DNA from: Streptomyces morookaense
GTDB lineage: Bacteria; Actinomycetota; Actinomycetes; Streptomycetales; Streptomycetaceae
Reading direction: 5' to 3'
Assembly (NCBI RefSeq): GCF_013030945.1
Contig: NZ_JABBXF010000030.1
Span: 62,001-126,000 of the forward strand
Length of the DNA: 64,000 nt
Within the stretch, counting starts at the first letter, position 1. Each line of letters opens with the position of its first letter. The notes beneath the pieces were generated by a model. The model had not been told where the DNA came from. It saw only the letters and a list, made by a program, of their open reading frames with translations, and did not search any database. A program made the position numbers and the translations under genes. Shown piece after piece: positions 50,220 to 58,159 of this stretch.

Positions 50220-52550
50220 CTAAAGCCCGCGCAGTGCCCGATACCTGCGGGCCAGGTGATCCTGGAGGCGGGCGTGACGGAACTGGTAGACCGCTCCGGC
50301 CTGGCGGAGCACGCCCCGCTGGTAGGCATCTTCGAGGAAGGCGACGACGGGCCAGGGCAGTCGGCCGGTCAGCGGCAGCCAGATCCGGGAGAAGACCACC
50401 CACTGGCCGAAGGCCGTGCAGGTGAATCCATAACTGAGGACGCCGCCGAGACCGGTGGTGACACCGACCTGGACCGAGGACGCAAGGTTCCAGCCGATCG
50501 GTCCCAGGAGCGCAGTCATGGGGCGCATCATCGCCGAGGCCCCGGAGCCGACCAGGAGCCCCAACCCGGGGGCCCAGAGGAGGAACTGGGCGATGCCCGT
50601 CCGGCGGTTTGTGCGCAGCAGGCCCATCGGATTGACGGCTGACCGGATGTCGAGCGGGGATTCGAGGAGGGCCTGAAGGCCGAAGGCAGGGCCGGTTCCC
50701 AGGGCGAAGACGACTCCGAAGAGGATGCCGTCCTTGAGGCTGATGTTCAGCGATTCCGGGAAACCGGTGTGCAAGAGGACGCAATTGAGCAATCCCCAGA
50801 CGAAGCCGTAGCCGAAGCCGTAGGAGACCCCGCAAGCCAGCCCGATCAGCAGCCGGAACCACACGCTCCGCCCGGCCTTGCGGGCTCCGCCGAACACCTT
50901 CACGCGCATGCCGGAGGGCGGCACGGCCGTGTCCTTGGCCGCGAACATGAACCAGTACGTGGTCCCCATGGCGAGCCCTGTGAAGAGCCCTGCGGCCGCA
51001 GCATTCACGAACTGGATCACGACGTTGGGCCAGGAGCCGACGACGGTGCCGACCGTCCAGAAGAGCAGCCCCATGGTCAGAGAGACCGCCGTCGCGGTCA
51101 CCAGTGCGGTCACCAGCGCGCGCGTCCGGCGCCGCAACCCCGAACCGAGGCGCCACCACTCCAGGTTGGGGGTGCCGAGCCGGCTCAGGTGATCGGCGAG
51201 GTAGCCGAGCCAGTACCGGGCGCGTTCCGGGTCGACGTCCGGACGCGGGCCGCTGCGCGGCAGATGCTCCGGCCGAGGCCGGTAGGCGGCGGTGACGAAG
51301 TTGTCGAGGAGGTGCTCCTCCAGCTGCTCGGGGCCGCCGAACCGCCGGGGGTCCAGGAGCGAGGCCGGGTCGTGGCCGGGAGTGTCGCTGTAGACGGCGC
51401 GGGCGAGCGTGACCATCAGTGGCGTGGTCAGCACGGTGGCGAGGTCGGCGCAGGCACGGTCGTCCGGCTGTTCGCGCAGTGCGGTCAGGACAGGGTCCCA
51501 GGCGGTTCCCGCGAGGTCCCCGCCGCAGGACTTGCGCGTGGTGCGCGGCAGGTAGTCGGCCAGGTCGTCCAGGGTGAGGTCGGTGAGCTCCACCGCGGCG
51601 GCGGAGGTGAGCACATCGGTCTCCGCCACGGCGGCGGCATACTCCGCGGGCCGGCTCGTGAGCAGCAGGGGCAGGGTGGTGGAGTTGAGCGCCTCCAGCG
51701 CGGGGCGGCGCAGCCCGCCGGCGATCTCGTCGAAACCGTCCAGCACGGGGAGCACCCATCCGGACTCCACCAGCGCGACGGCCAGAGTGGACCCGCCGGG
51801 ACCGGGAGCGGTGAGACCCGGGTGATCGCGCGTCAGTTGCGCGGCGAGCCAGTCCCGGAGGGCGATGGCGGTGGGGTCCCACGCGCCGACGCCGAAGATC
51901 ACCGGGACGGGCTCGGTACGGGCCCTGGACTTCAGACGGTCGAGGACGAACCGCACGGTGAGGATGGTCTTCCCCGAGCCGGCCCGGCCCAGCACCGCCA
52001 GCCGTCCGGACGGGATCCGCCGGTACACGTCCACGATCTCGTCCAGTTGCCCGCTCACATCGAGCGGGGCGTGCGTGCCTCCTGCAGGCAGGCGGCGGAC
52101 GTTGACCCAGTGATCGATCAACTTCTCGGGAACCGGCCGCCATCGCACCGGCAGCGGATACGGATCGTGGACCTGCCGCTGCTCCTCCTCGCGCTGCCAG
52201 CGGGCAGCCACCGACTGCGCAAGCAGCTCGGCGACCTCGGCCAGGGGCTCGTACAACGCCGGAGCCGGCTGCCCGGTAGTGGGTTCGACGTGGTCGGTCG
52301 AACCGTCGGGCCGGTTCCGGTGCCCGGTCCGGCGGACGGCAGCCGCCAGCAGCTCCTCGCGTTCCGCCGGCCCCAGTCCGAGCGCATCGGCAAGCAGCCG
52401 CACCGTGGTCACCCTGGGGTCGGCACGCTCCCCCGTCTCCAGCCCCCGGACGGTACGCACGCCCACTCCCGCGCGCTCTGCCAGGATCTCCTGAGTCATT
52501 CCCGCGCTGTGCCGCAGTTGCCGTAACAGCGCGCTGAACTCACTGGCCAC
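50220..52550 (-). CDS. XRE-HTH/NACHT NTPase with C-terminal membrane region
   Basis: The 776-residue protein has an N-terminal XRE helix-turn-helix (residues 5-60, MTQEILAERAGVGVRTVRGLE). A NACHT ATPase follows, with Walker A GRAGSGKT (188-195) and Walker B LPVLDGFDEI (about 267-276). The second half carries several membrane helices (RTRALVTALVTATAVSLTMG; YGFGYGFVWGLLN; LGLLVGSG) and a short cytoplasmic end (FRHARLQDHLARRYR). It looks like a signal-integrating NLR-type protein that couples DNA binding, nucleotide switching and the membrane. Related bacterial NACHT proteins act in phage defence; here that is inference. It stands alone. Confidence 0.82.
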   Translation of the reverse strand: MASEFSALLRQLRHSAGMTQEILAERAGVGVRTVRGLETGERADPRVTTVRLLADALGLGPAEREELLAAAVRRTGHRNRPDGSTDHVEPTTGQPAPALYEPLAEVAELLAQSVAARWQREEEQRQVHDPYPLPVRWRPVPEKLIDHWVNVRRLPAGGTHAPLDVSGQLDEIVDVYRRIPSGRLAVLGRAGSGKTILTVRFVLDRLKSRARTEPVPVIFGVGAWDPTAIALRDWLAAQLTRDHPGLTAPGPGGSTLAVALVESGWVLPVLDGFDEIAGGLRRPALEALNSTTLPLLLTSRPAEYAAAVAETDVLTSAAAVELTDLTLDDLADYLPRTTRKSCGGDLAGTAWDPVLTALREQPDDRACADLATVLTTPLMVTLARAVYSDTPGHDPASLLDPRRFGGPEQLEEHLLDNFVTAAYRPRPEHLPRSGPRPDVDPERARYWLGYLADHLSRLGTPNLEWWRLGSGLRRRTRALVTALVTATAVSLTMGLLFWTVGTVVGSWPNVVIQFVNAAAAGLFTGLAMGTTYWFMFAAKDTAVPPSGMRVKVFGGARKAGRSVWFRLLIGLACGVSYGFGYGFVWGLLNCVLLHTGFPESLNISLKDGILFGVVFALGTGPAFGLQALLESPLDIRSAVNPMGLLRTNRRTGIAQFLLWAPGLGLLVGSGASAMMRPMTALLGPIGWNLASSVQVGVTTGLGGVLSYGFTCTAFGQWVVFSRIWLPLTGRLPWPVVAFLEDAYQRGVLRQAGAVYQFRHARLQDHLARRYRALRGL

Positions 52551-52772
52551 AACTCCCGCCCCTCCCCCTTGGACATGCGTTCGCCGAGGCGAGGGACTCT
52601 AGCGCGGCCACCGGGCCGGACAGGGGGCCGGCCCGGAAACGGTGGAGACAGGTGAACGCGGTGCGGGAACGGACGTCGGTCTTCCAGGTCTGCAGGACTA
52701 CCCCGTTCCGGCCGCCGAGCCCGTTCACCGCCCCCACACTGTGACTCTCCAGAGGTCGAAGAAGGGGGAAAC

Positions 52773-53888
52773 ATGTCGAGTTGGCGTCGTACCGCGATCG
52801 CCACGGCAGCGTTGGCGGTGCTGGCGGGCCTTCCACTGTCGATCGGAACCGCTTCCGCGCAAGCCGGGAAGGCGCATTCCGGAACCGCCGGGACAACTTC
52901 GTGTGACGGAGGCGATCAGCGGGGAGCCGCCCGGGCCGGGTGGCGGGACCTGCACGCGCACGTGGTCGGCACGTTGGAGGACGGCTACGCCGCATCCAGC
53001 CTGAACAGACACGGAGACGTGCCCTTCCGGACCGAGAAGGGCGAGGCCATGGTCTGGAACGCGAACACGGGAGAGCGCCGCGCCCTCGAAGGAGCGCAGG
53101 GCGCCGTCCCCTTCGACATCACGGACGACGGCCGGGTCGTAGGCGCTCAGGGCAACACACTGGTGCTCTGGGACACCGACGGAAAGGTGTCCCGGCCCGA
53201 TGCCCTCGCAGGCGAAATGTCCATCCATCCGGCACAGATGGCCGAGGACGGGACAGTGGTGCTCCAGGGTCAGCACTGGATCATTCCGGTAGGCGCCGGC
53301 CTCAACCACCCGAGGCTCGTCACCACCTCCTACCGGTGGCAGCCGGGGACGGGATTCGAGCGGCTCACCCAGCCGAACGACGGGTGGTCCGCCGTCGGCA
53401 TCAGCCACGACGGTCTGATCGTCGGGGGCACGGGAAGCGCGGCCGTGGCCTGGCGCCCGCAGGGCAACCCGGAGATCTACGCCAACTTCCCGGGGCACAG
53501 CCGGTCGTGGGCCAGCGCTGTCAACGACGAGGAGGTCGTCGTGGGCGCGGGGCAGTGCCGAAGTGGCAGGAACATACCGATGCGTTGGGACGACCCCGCT
53601 GATCCGCAGGAACTGCCGGACCTCGGGTTCGGCGGAATTGCCACGCACATCAACAACCGTGGCTGGATCGCCGGTTATGCCTCGACGACAGTCCGGGGCG
53701 ATCAGGTTCCGGTGGTATGGGATCCCCACGGCGGGCTGCACCGGCTCGATGAATTGCTCACCCCGGAAAGGCCGGCAAAGGGCGACACGTTGTCGAGCAT
53801 CGATGCCGTCAACGACCGCAACCAGCTGCTGGTGTGGGTGCAGCGGGCCGATCGGACCATGTTCAAGGAGGTGGTCCAGCTTCGCTGA
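52773..53888 (+). CDS. Secreted repeat protein (HAF/beta-propeller-like)
   Basis: The 371-residue protein has a signal peptide (WRRTAIATAALAVLAGLPLS, cleavage after ASA). It then shows repeats built around D-G-x-V-V/I-G motifs: FDITDDGRVVGAQGNT, AVGISHDGLIVGG, AVNDEEVVVGAGQ, HINNRGWIAGYAS and AVNDRNQLLVW. The pattern fits the HAF-type extracellular repeat and suggests a beta-propeller of about six blades. No catalytic residues are evident. GAAGAAGGGGGAA lies upstream of the ATG. It may have a ligand-binding or structural role outside the cell. Confidence 0.75.
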   Translation: MSSWRRTAIATAALAVLAGLPLSIGTASAQAGKAHSGTAGTTSCDGGDQRGAARAGWRDLHAHVVGTLEDGYAASSLNRHGDVPFRTEKGEAMVWNANTGERRALEGAQGAVPFDITDDGRVVGAQGNTLVLWDTDGKVSRPDALAGEMSIHPAQMAEDGTVVLQGQHWIIPVGAGLNHPRLVTTSYRWQPGTGFERLTQPNDGWSAVGISHDGLIVGGTGSAAVAWRPQGNPEIYANFPGHSRSWASAVNDEEVVVGAGQCRSGRNIPMRWDDPADPQELPDLGFGGIATHINNRGWIAGYASTTVRGDQVPVVWDPHGGLHRLDELLTPERPAKGDTLSSIDAVNDRNQLLVWVQRADRTMFKEVVQLR

Positions 53889-54003
53889 ACCGGGCGGTGG
53901 TGCCTGCCGCGTCCCGTCGGGGGGAGCGGCAGGGCGGGTACGTGACCGAGGCCATCGGAGTGCCCCGACGCACCGGCAGCCGCCGCCGGAGCGCCGGACG
54001 CTC

Positions 54004-54021
54004 TAGGGCGTGTATCGAAAG
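54004..54021. repeat. Terminal inverted repeat, left end of an IS5-type unit
   Basis: TAGGGCGTGTATCGAAAG matches in 17 of 18 positions the reverse complement of 55488-55505. Both ends are flanked by CTAG (54003-54006 and 55503-55506). They enclose the GNAT gene and a defective transposase. Confidence 0.65.
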
Positions 54022-54022
54022 C

Positions 54023-54066
54023 GCGGACAGGCCGGGCGGGGTGATGCCTCGGTCCGGCCTGTCCGC
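54023..54066 (-). terminator. Hairpin terminator after the GNAT gene
   Basis: GCGGACAGGCCGG pairs perfectly with CCGGCCTGTCCGC (13 bp, 18-base loop). It begins 6 bp downstream of the GNAT stop on the minus strand and runs up to the terminal repeat at 54004-54021. A short CTTTC follows the stem on that strand. Confidence 0.65.
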
Positions 54067-54072
54067 TCTCTG

Positions 54073-54951
54073 CTAGAGGTCGAGCTGATGCTGGTGTGTG
54101 GTGTGCGTGGGTGTGTAGCCGAGACCGTCGTTGATCTGTCTCATGTGCGTGTTGCTTTCGGCGGTGTCGGTCAGGAGGCCACCGAGGTCCGGATAGTCCC
54201 TGTGGGCCTGTCGGATCGACTCGGCCTTCATCCATCGGCCGAGGCCGTGTCCGCGGTGCTCGGGCAGCACTCCGGTGCCGTAGTGCTGGCCGTCGCCTGT
54301 GCCGTTGCCGGGGATGACGAGTTCGGTGAACCCGGCGATCGAGCCGTTGGAGGCGTCGACGGCGACGACGGTGTGCAAATGGTCGCCGCGCTGTTCGACG
54401 GCCTTCGCCGCGGCCCGTACGCGGTCCACGTCCCAGGCCACGGTGCCGTACTCGGCGTCGTCCATGGGCATGTCGTCCATGGCGCGGCGTGAGGCGGCGA
54501 ACGTCCGGGCGAGGTCGTCGGGGACGGTTCCCTGCCATGACGTCAGCCGGTAGCCGGGGTGCGGACGCTCGACGATTCCGGCGAGGACGGTGGTGTCCAC
54601 GTCGGCCATTGCCAGGCGGGTGTATCTGAAGGTCAGAACCTTCCGGAAGCCGCGCGCTGCCAGGAAGTGGTCGCCGGGCGATCCGGCTTCTGCCTGCGCG
54701 ACGACGCGGCGTCGGGCGTTGTCCCGGGCGGTGACCACGGCGGTGTCGAGGAGCCGGGAGCCGACGCCCTTGCGGCGCTCCGCAGGATGAACGCGGAGGT
54801 CCAGCTCGGCGAGGTGCTCCTGTCCGCCGTCGAGCAGGCGCAGGAAGGCGGCCCCGGCAGGGATGGAGTCCGCGTCCGACGCCAGCCAGGCGAGACGCCG
54901 GCCGTGCGGCCCGTGAGCGGGGTCGGTCAGTGGGGTGATGCGAAGGGACAA
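54073..54951 (-). CDS. Tandem-domain GNAT N-acetyltransferase
   Basis: The protein is about 292 residues from TTG 54951, which has GGAG 5 bp upstream; a more upstream TTG at 54978 is possible. It has two GNAT folds. The first carries LRVHPAERRKGVGSRLLDTAV (acetyl-CoA loop R-K-G-V-G). The second carries GTGVLPEHRGHGLGRWMKAE (R-G-H-G-L-G) and LLTDTAESNTHMRQINDGLGY. Two-domain GNATs acetylate antibiotics or mycothiol precursors in actinomycetes; the substrate is unknown. It is flanked by IS5-type ends at 54004 and 55488, so it may have moved as cargo. Confidence 0.85.
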   Translation of the reverse strand: MSLRITPLTDPAHGPHGRRLAWLASDADSIPAGAAFLRLLDGGQEHLAELDLRVHPAERRKGVGSRLLDTAVVTARDNARRRVVAQAEAGSPGDHFLAARGFRKVLTFRYTRLAMADVDTTVLAGIVERPHPGYRLTSWQGTVPDDLARTFAASRRAMDDMPMDDAEYGTVAWDVDRVRAAAKAVEQRGDHLHTVVAVDASNGSIAGFTELVIPGNGTGDGQHYGTGVLPEHRGHGLGRWMKAESIRQAHRDYPDLGGLLTDTAESNTHMRQINDGLGYTPTHTTHQHQLDL

Positions 54952-55137
54952 GGTGTCTCCGTCGGGAGGAGGTGGCAAGGGTCGGTACGCGAGCTCAACT
55001 CCTGGGCACTCCTGCGCATGTGCTCCACACCTCCTGGTCGACAGCGCCGGCCTGCACCGATGCGGGCGGCTGGGTGAACCTAGCCCGCCGATTGCCCCCT
55101 GGGCAACGGGTTATCGAAAGGCGGTGCGCGTGTGTGG

Positions 55138-55448
55138 TCACAGCCACTCGTTGATGGCCGCGACGAGGACGGTCGTCTCATAGCGGACCGCGAGCGCCGA
55201 GTCTCTTGCGGTTGCGAGCCTGGTCCGCCTTGTCCGGGATGGTGCAGCGAATGCCACGTCGGCCCAGGTAGGCGCGGATCCTGCAGGAGGCGCACGCCTT
55301 GTCGGCCCGGCCCGACGCGGGGCACACGAATCTTCTCCAGCACCGGTTCGAACTGCGGCGAGTCTCCACGCTGCCCTGCCTTCACGCCCTTTGGCAACAA
55401 CGGCTTCAGCGCCGCCCGCTGATCGCCCGTGAGATCTCCCCGCGCCAT
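55138..55448 (-). pseudogene. Internally deleted IS5-family transposase
   Basis: The minus strand starts MARGDLTGDQRAALKPLLPKG, the standard start of IS5-type transposases. It jumps to FEPVLEKIRVPRVGPGR, RAYLGRRGIRCTIPDKADQ and ends RYETTVLVAAINEWL. About two thirds of the protein is missing and frames change, so it is dead. An inverted-repeat-like sequence (TTATCGAAAG) at 55111-55120 lies just beyond its stop and could be the element's own far end. Confidence 0.8.
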
Positions 55449-55487
55449 GAACCAGGATCATTCACGCCTCAAGACACTCAAGATCCA

Positions 55488-55505
55488 CTTTCGACACACG
55501 CCCTA
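55488..55505. repeat. Terminal inverted repeat, right end of an IS5-type unit
   Basis: CTTTCGACACACGCCCTA is the reverse complement of 54004-54021 with one mismatch. Its last three bases (minus strand TAG) also serve as the stop codon of the SnoaL-like gene at 55503-55826, within the flanking CTAG. Confidence 0.65.
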
Positions 55506-55826
55506 GGCCTGCCCGGTCTCGAACCGGCTGACCTTTCCGCCGTCCACGGTGAAGCGCCAGGCGGTACGCATCTCGCCCCAGGTGTCGTTGCGGTAGTCCG
55601 CCACCAGACCGAGCCCGTCGCCGGTCTGCGACACGACGTCCATGTGACCGCCCGAGGAGAAGATCTCCCGCTCGGTCCAGTCGGCGACGTCGCGGTCGCT
55701 GCCGTCGTCGGACATGGTGGCCCCGGGTGTGAGGGCGGCTGCGAAGGCGTCGCGGTCGCCCGCGTTGAGCGCGGCAACGAAGGCCCGCACGGCCGGATCG
55801 GTCAGCTTGTCGGGAGCGATGCCCAC
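55503..55826 (-). CDS. SnoaL-like (NTF2-fold) protein
   Basis: The GTG at 55826 (TGGAGA upstream) gives 107 residues: DPAVRAFVAALNAGDRDAFAAAL, then SGGHMDVVSQTGDG and WRFTVDGGKVSRFETGQA. It is a compact SnoaL/NTF2 fold of unknown substrate. The TAG stop lies in the CTAG target of an IS5-type insertion, so the end appears preserved despite the insertion. The upstream neighbour is a dead hydrolase fragment. Confidence 0.8.
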   Translation of the reverse strand: MGIAPDKLTDPAVRAFVAALNAGDRDAFAAALTPGATMSDDGSDRDVADWTEREIFSSGGHMDVVSQTGDGLGLVADYRNDTWGEMRTAWRFTVDGGKVSRFETGQA

Positions 55827-55999
55827 GGTGTCTCCAGAGGTCAGGGGTACGGGATCGGGGTGTCCCCCTGGTCATCAGGACACCGCACGCGGGGGCTCTC
55901 CGCCACCGCACGTCCCATAGGGAGCGCGTATCGAGTCGCGGTCAACCGGTGCCGAGGAACCCGGCCCCACGCCGCTCGACCCGACCTGACCGCCGATGC

Positions 56000-56216
56000 C
56001 CGCGGCCGGGCGGATACGTGGGGACGGATCCCCCGCACCTGCATCCGCTTCTCCCGGGACCGGGCGATCCCTCTCGCCGTGCAGGACCGGATGATCGCCG
56101 AGGCGGATGCGCTGACCCCGGAGAACCCCTTCCAGATCCACACCGTGGACACGGGCCACATGGGCATCCAGCTCCGCCCCCGGGAGGTGGCCGGGATCCT
56201 CGATGCTCTCGTGTGA
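56000..56216 (+). pseudogene. Alpha/beta-hydrolase C-terminal fragment
   Basis: About 70 codons read PRTCIRFSRDRAIPLAVQDR, then MIAEADALTPENPF and HTVDTGHMGIQLRPREVAGIL. This matches the end of alpha/beta hydrolases, in which Asp (RDRAIP-like) and the catalytic His (TGHM) lie. The N-terminus with the nucleophile is missing, and no start is present. Confidence 0.6.
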
Positions 56217-56304
56217 GACAGCCGTGAGCCTCGATCCCGCGACCAGAGGCGCCGAGGGCCTGAGCAGTCATCTCCCTTGGGGTGCGGCTCCTTTGGGGGG
56301 TGCC

Positions 56305-56588
56305 CGAGTTCCCTGGAGGCGATGCGGGTCAACTGCTCGAGCGCCGCCTTGCTCGCCGCGTACAGTGCCTCGCCTGGACTCGGCCAGACGGTTCCCAGCG
56401 TCGACACGTTGATGACCGTGCCACCGGTGCGCATCCTCGTCGCGGCGTGCTGGAGAACGAAGAACGGACCTTTGGCGTTGACCGCCATCACTCCGTCGTA
56501 GTCCGCCTCGCCGACCTCGGAGACAGGCGCGGTCGAGGAGATACCGGCGTTGTTGACGAGGATGTCCAGTACCTTGCCCGGGCCCGCA
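56305..56588 (-). pseudogene. Short-chain dehydrogenase fragment
   Basis: The minus strand reads ILVNNAGISSTAPVSEVG (NNAG motif), MAVNAKGPFFVLQHAATRM, GGTVINVSTLGTVWPSPG and YAASKAALEQLT (catalytic Tyr-x3-Lys). The N-terminal NAD(P)-binding glycine motif and everything after the catalytic segment are gone. It ends exactly where the HxlR gene begins to be read (56593). Confidence 0.75.
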
Positions 56589-56592
56589 TTCG

Positions 56593-56997
56593 TTACCGGG
56601 TGCGCTCAGTGCGGCCGTCGTACTCTTCGCGGGCGGCGATGACTTCTTCGATGTGCAGCACGGACCACTCCGTGAGCGCCTTCAGCGGTTCCCGCAACGT
56701 CTGGCCTAGCGCGGTCAGTTCGTACTCCACGTGCGGCGGCACCTCCGGGTAGACGGTCCGGCTGACCAGACCGTCGCGTTCGAGAGTGCGCAGCGTCTGG
56801 GTGAGCATCTTCTCGCTCACGCCCGCCAGCGCCTGCCGGAGCCGGCTGAACCGGGAGGTCCCGTTCCGGGCGAGTTCGCCCATCACGAGGACCGCCCACT
56901 TGCTGCCGATCTGGTCGAGCAGGTCCCGCGACGGGCACCCGCGCTCGTACGGATCGAACGACGGTATGGGCCCGGTCACGTTCTCGACAGCAGCCAT
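56593..56997 (-). CDS. HxlR-family transcriptional regulator
   Basis: The ATG at 56997 (GAGG 8 bp upstream) gives 134 residues. The HxlR winged helix is clear: CPSRDLLDQIGSKWAVLVMGEL (with the redox-type Cys), GVSEKMLTQTLRTLERDGLV and YPEVPPHVEYELTALG. It is divergent from an NmrA-type NAD(P)H-quinone oxidoreductase-like gene, the classic partnership of QorR/QorB-like pairs that respond to oxidative or quinone stress. An inverted repeat lies between them at 57060-57082. Confidence 0.85.
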   Translation of the reverse strand: MAAVENVTGPIPSFDPYERGCPSRDLLDQIGSKWAVLVMGELARNGTSRFSRLRQALAGVSEKMLTQTLRTLERDGLVSRTVYPEVPPHVEYELTALGQTLREPLKALTEWSVLHIEEVIAAREEYDGRTERTR

Positions 56998-57059
56998 GCG
57001 GCTCACCTCAATGCTTTCGCTCAGGTAAGTACCCTACCGAGAAGTGGCTACTCCCCAAC

Positions 57060-57082
57060 AGAGAGTGTCCAGTTCATTCTCT
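57060..57082. promoter_or_regulatory. Probable HxlR operator
   Basis: AGAGAGTG and CATTCTCT form an inverted repeat with one mismatch and a 7-base spacer. It lies in the 144-bp gap between the divergent HxlR and NmrA-type genes. A second A/T-rich tract with GTAAGTACCCTACC at 57034-57047 may hold a promoter or a further half-site. Confidence 0.5.
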
Positions 57083-57141
57083 ATTCCATCCCGCTGCGGA
57101 CGGACCGCGGCAGGCGTGCGAGGCACGCGCGGAAGGAAGGA

Positions 57142-58014
57142 ATGACCATCATGCCGATCGTCGTCACCGGAGCCACCGGCCAACTGGGCAGGCTCACCGT
57201 CGAGGCACTGCTGCGGCGCGGGATACCGGCCGCGGACATCATCGCGACCGGCCGGGACATCGCCAGGATCAAGGACCTGGCCGACCGGGGCATCACGGTA
57301 CGCCGCGCCGACTTCGCGGACGCCGACAGCCTGGCCGAGGCCTTCGCGGGGGCGGACAGGCTGCTGCTGATCTCGGCCTCGGTCCCCGTGGGCGAGCGGG
57401 TCGCCAACCACCGCCGCGTGATCGACGCCGCAGTGTCCGCAGGTGTGTCGCTGGTGGTGTACACGAGCACGACGCACGCGGACACGGCCGGCACCGTCAT
57501 CGGTGCCACGCACGGCGAGACCGAGAAGTATCTGCGGGACCGCGGAATCCCCGGCGTGGTGCTGCGCAACGGCTGGTACCTGGAGAACTACACCGGCCAA
57601 CTGCCGCAGATCCTGCAGAACGGCGCCGTCGTCGGCGCCGCAGGCGAGGGACGGATCAGCGCCGCGTCCCGCGCCGACTACGCCGAGGCCGCAGCGGTCG
57701 TCCTCACCACCGAAGGCCACGCCGGCGCCGTGTACGAGCTCGGCGGCGACGAGTCCTTCACCCTGACCGAGCTCGCCGCCGCGATCTCCGCTGCGGCCGG
57801 AAAGCAGGTTGCCTACGCCGACCTCCCGGTGACCGACTTCGCCCAGGTACTGGCCGCCGCGGGCCTGCCCGCCGAGCTGGCGGAGGTCCTCGCCGACGCC
57901 GACCGCGGCATGAACCGCGGCGAGATGTACACCGATTCCGGGGACTTGCGCCGTCTGATCGGCCGTCCGCCCATGACCCTGGCCGAGGCGCTTGCGGTCG
58001 CCCTGCATCAGTAG
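57142..58014 (+). CDS. NmrA-type NAD(P)H:quinone oxidoreductase-like protein
   Basis: The 290-residue protein starts at ATG 57142 (AAGGAAGG upstream; ATG 57151 is possible). The Rossmann motif GATGQLG is at residues 10-16. Next come TGRDIARIKDLADRGITVRR, LLISASVPVGERVANHRR and RNGWYLENYTGQLP, typical of the NmrA/QorB-like group that reduces quinones or senses redox state. Its HxlR-family neighbour probably regulates it. Catalytic Tyr/Lys of classical SDRs are not conserved, as in this group. Confidence 0.85.
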   Translation: MTIMPIVVTGATGQLGRLTVEALLRRGIPAADIIATGRDIARIKDLADRGITVRRADFADADSLAEAFAGADRLLLISASVPVGERVANHRRVIDAAVSAGVSLVVYTSTTHADTAGTVIGATHGETEKYLRDRGIPGVVLRNGWYLENYTGQLPQILQNGAVVGAAGEGRISAASRADYAEAAAVVLTTEGHAGAVYELGGDESFTLTELAAAISAAAGKQVAYADLPVTDFAQVLAAAGLPAELAEVLADADRGMNRGEMYTDSGDLRRLIGRPPMTLAEALAVALHQ

Positions 58015-58159
58015 CGGGTCATTCCCGTTGCAGAGCCGCATCTCACGAACTGCCCGGTCGAGGTGCTGCCAGAAGGCGAGCGGTAGGCCAAGGTCGTCAC
58101 TCAGTCCGTGGCAGGCCGACGCTTCGCGTAGCCGCCACCAGTTGGGATCCACGGTGAGG

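Noticed and set aside
50769..52526. Long plus-strand open frame opposite the NACHT gene
   Set aside because: The minus strand has XRE, Walker A and Walker B motifs; the plus frame has only Glu/Gly/Pro-rich low-complexity sequence.
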